Source: Rhodobacteraceae bacterium EL129
GTDB lineage: Bacteria > Pseudomonadota > Alphaproteobacteria > Rhodobacterales > Rhodobacteraceae
Direction: 5' to 3'
DNA: 64,000 nucleotides
NCBI GenBank assembly: GCA_900313005.1
Contig: ONZJ01000002.1
Coordinates: 1,752,996-1,816,995 of the forward strand
Part shown: in pieces, positions 62,334 through 64,000 of the stretch
Position numbering within the stretch: position 1 is the stretch's first letter
Layout of the letters: each line of letters opens with the position of its first letter
Position numbers and translations under genes: made by a program
Notes under the pieces: generated by a model
The model's input: only the letters and a program-made list of their open reading frames with translations
Databases searched by the model: none
What the model was told of the DNA's origin: nothing

Positions 62334-64000
62334 ATGGCGAAATCCGATCGGGAGCTGCTGACAAGCACACATTGGGGCACCTACCGAGTTGAGGTGGACC
62401 ATGGGCGTGTCACTGCGCTGCGCGGGTTTGAGCATGACCCTGATCCCTCGCCAATCGGGCCGGGGATTGTGGATGTGCTGGAAGGGCCTGCGCGGATCAC
62501 CGCCCCGATGGTGCGCAAGAGCTGGCTGGAAGGTGGCCCGGGCACAGCGGGCGAGAAACGCGGCTCAGATGCGTTTGTCGAGGTCTCGTGGAACGAGGCA
62601 AATCGGCTTGTCGCAGCAGAGCTTACCCGCGTGCGCACCACCTATGGCAACAGTGCGATTTATGCCGGGTCCTACGGCTGGGCAAGTGCTGGGCGGTTTC
62701 ACCACGCGCAAAGCCAACTCAAACGGTTTCTGAACTGTATCGGTGGATATACCGGTTCCAAAAACACGTATTCCTTCGCTGCGGCAGAGGTGCTCGTACC
62801 TCATGTCCTCGGCACCTTCCGCGGGCATTTGGATACAACCACAAGCTGGGAAAGTATTGCATCAGATTGCGAGCTCTTCGTGGCCTTTGGCGGCGTGCCT
62901 TTGAAGAATGGGCAGATCAGCCAAGGCGGCACCGGCGCACATGTACAAAAAGACGGGCTTCTGGCCGCGCATGAGGCAGGTGTTGACTTCGTAAATATCT
63001 CGCCACTGTGCTCGGACCTGCTTACCCAAATGGATGGAGATTGGCTACCCATCCGGCCCAATACGGACGTGGCGCTGATGCTGTCGCTGGCCCATGTGTT
63101 GCTCACCGAAGAACTGCACGATCAAGCGTTCCTTGACAACTATACCGTCGGTTTTGCGCGTTTTGCTGACTATCTGTTGGGTAAAACGGATGGCATTCCC
63201 AAATCACCTGAATGGGCCGCAGATATCTGCGAACTACCTGCCGACACCATCCGTGATTTGGCCCGTCGCATGGCGCGCAGCCGGACAATGATCTCAACCG
63301 CTTGGGCTTTGACACGTCAGGATCACGGCGAACAACCGTTTTGGGCGGCCATCGCACTTGCGGCGATGCTGGGGCAGATCGGCCTGCCGGGGACGGGCCT
63401 TGGGTTCGGCTATTCGGCGATGAACAACACCGGATTGAACCGCACGCCAATCAACTATGCGTCCTTTCCGCAAGGCCATAATCCTGTGCCGGATTTCATC
63501 CCCGTGGCGCGCGTGACAGACATGCTGGAGACCCCGGGCGGGAAATTCGACTATGACGGCGCGTCTTACGAGTATCCCGACATCCGGCTCGTCTGGTGGG
63601 CCGGTGGCAACCCCTTCCACCACCATCAGGATCTGAACCGTATGCGGCGGGCCTGGGCCAAGCCCGAGACCATCATCGCCAATGAATGGTGCTGGAACGC
63701 ACTGGCCAAACATGCCGATATAGTGCTGCCCTGCACCACGCCACTGGAGCGCAGCGACATCGCACTGACGCCCAAAGACCCCTATCAAGTGGTGATGGAC
63801 CGCGCCATCGAACCCGTGGGACAGGCGCGTGATGATCACGAAATCCTACGTGGCATTGCCGCTGAAATGGGGGTAGAAGAGGCGTTTACCGAAGGGCGCA
63901 GCCCGCAGGATTGGCAACGCTGGATCTGGGAGGTTTCGCGCCAACAGGCCGCAGGACAACGTGTTGAGCTGCCCGGTTGGGAGAGCTTGCAGCGCGACGG
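62334..64000 (+). CDS. Molybdopterin oxidoreductase, DMSO reductase family (partial)
   Basis: From ATG 62334 the frame runs open for 555 codons and out of the window, so the C-terminus is missing. It resembles the DMSO/TMAO/biotin sulfoxide reductase branch. AGSYGWASAGRFHHAQSQLK contains the Ser expected to bind molybdenum. There is no Fe-S cysteine cluster and no twin-arginine signal peptide at the N-terminus, favouring a cytoplasmic BisC-like enzyme over periplasmic TorA/DorA. Further blocks are GGVPLKNGQISQGGTG and WWAGGNPFHHHQDLNR with IVLPCTTPLERSDI. The closeness to the CoA ligase gene suggests co-transcription. Confidence 0.9.
   Translation, partial: MAKSDRELLTSTHWGTYRVEVDHGRVTALRGFEHDPDPSPIGPGIVDVLEGPARITAPMVRKSWLEGGPGTAGEKRGSDAFVEVSWNEANRLVAAELTRVRTTYGNSAIYAGSYGWASAGRFHHAQSQLKRFLNCIGGYTGSKNTYSFAAAEVLVPHVLGTFRGHLDTTTSWESIASDCELFVAFGGVPLKNGQISQGGTGAHVQKDGLLAAHEAGVDFVNISPLCSDLLTQMDGDWLPIRPNTDVALMLSLAHVLLTEELHDQAFLDNYTVGFARFADYLLGKTDGIPKSPEWAADICELPADTIRDLARRMARSRTMISTAWALTRQDHGEQPFWAAIALAAMLGQIGLPGTGLGFGYSAMNNTGLNRTPINYASFPQGHNPVPDFIPVARVTDMLETPGGKFDYDGASYEYPDIRLVWWAGGNPFHHHQDLNRMRRAWAKPETIIANEWCWNALAKHADIVLPCTTPLERSDIALTPKDPYQVVMDRAIEPVGQARDDHEILRGIAAEMGVEEAFTEGRSPQDWQRWIWEVSRQQAAGQRVELPGWESLQRD

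Overview
The window reads as chromosome of an alphaproteobacterium of the family Rhodobacteraceae (Roseobacter group). The evidence is the CtrA-SciP-CckA cell-cycle regulators, alphaproteobacterial LexA half-sites (GAAC spaced by 7 bases), the gene order rseP-bamA-ompH-fabZ-lpxA-lpxI-lpxB with LpxI instead of LpxH, a TRAP transporter, and protein sequences that look like marine Roseobacter proteins throughout. Genus and species cannot be fixed from the sequence alone.

Region 1 (1-44.7 kb) is a dense core chromosome. It starts with hisI and a NifU/IscU-like scaffold gene. Next comes an unlisted 40-residue membrane microprotein with a LexA operator, then recG and ligA, then ctrA with sciP. mnmA follows. 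A long leftward operon then runs pyrH, frr, uppS, cdsA, dxr, rseP, a 42-residue microprotein, bamA, ompH, fabZ, lpxA, lpxI, lpxB; it couples translation recycling, isoprenoid and phospholipid precursors, outer-membrane assembly and lipid A. After miaA come an AraC regulator with an orphan Tat-exported substrate-binding protein, a lytic transglycosylase, ssb, a FemAB/GNAT-like protein and typA. Then follow alaS, recA, the hybrid kinase gene cckA under a perfect CtrA box, an RsmB-type methyltransferase, guaB, speB, the yidD-rnpA-rpmH cluster, and a TVP38/flavoprotein/sensor-kinase trio.

Region 2 (44.6-51.7 kb) is accessory. It begins at a tRNA-Arg(ACG), is bounded by two diverged direct repeats of about 146 bp, and looks richer in A+T than the core. 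It holds a GlxA-type regulator with a divergent flavin oxidase, a homocysteine S-methyltransferase-like enzyme, a short tyrosine recombinase, a methyltransferase interrupted by an in-frame stop, and a GFA-type zinc protein.

Region 3 (51.7 kb to the end) is catabolic. A LysR regulator faces a GcvT/DmdA-like folate-dependent enzyme across two palindromes. A leftward operon then encodes a crotonase, a complete TRAP transporter (P, Q, M), a short-chain dehydrogenase and an alpha/beta hydrolase. Opposite it run a second LysR regulator, an acyl-CoA ligase and a DMSO-reductase-family molybdoenzyme that is cut by the window edge. Shared TTGATA/TATCAA dyads on both sides of the second LysR gene suggest one regulon for uptake, CoA activation and breakdown of an unidentified carboxylate.

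The most interesting signals are the SOS-type operator in front of an unannotated microprotein, which aligns with the recA promoter; the CtrA-box wiring of both ctrA and cckA; the second microprotein between rseP and bamA; the repeat-flanked segment beside tRNA-Arg; and the LysR-controlled TRAP/CoA cluster.
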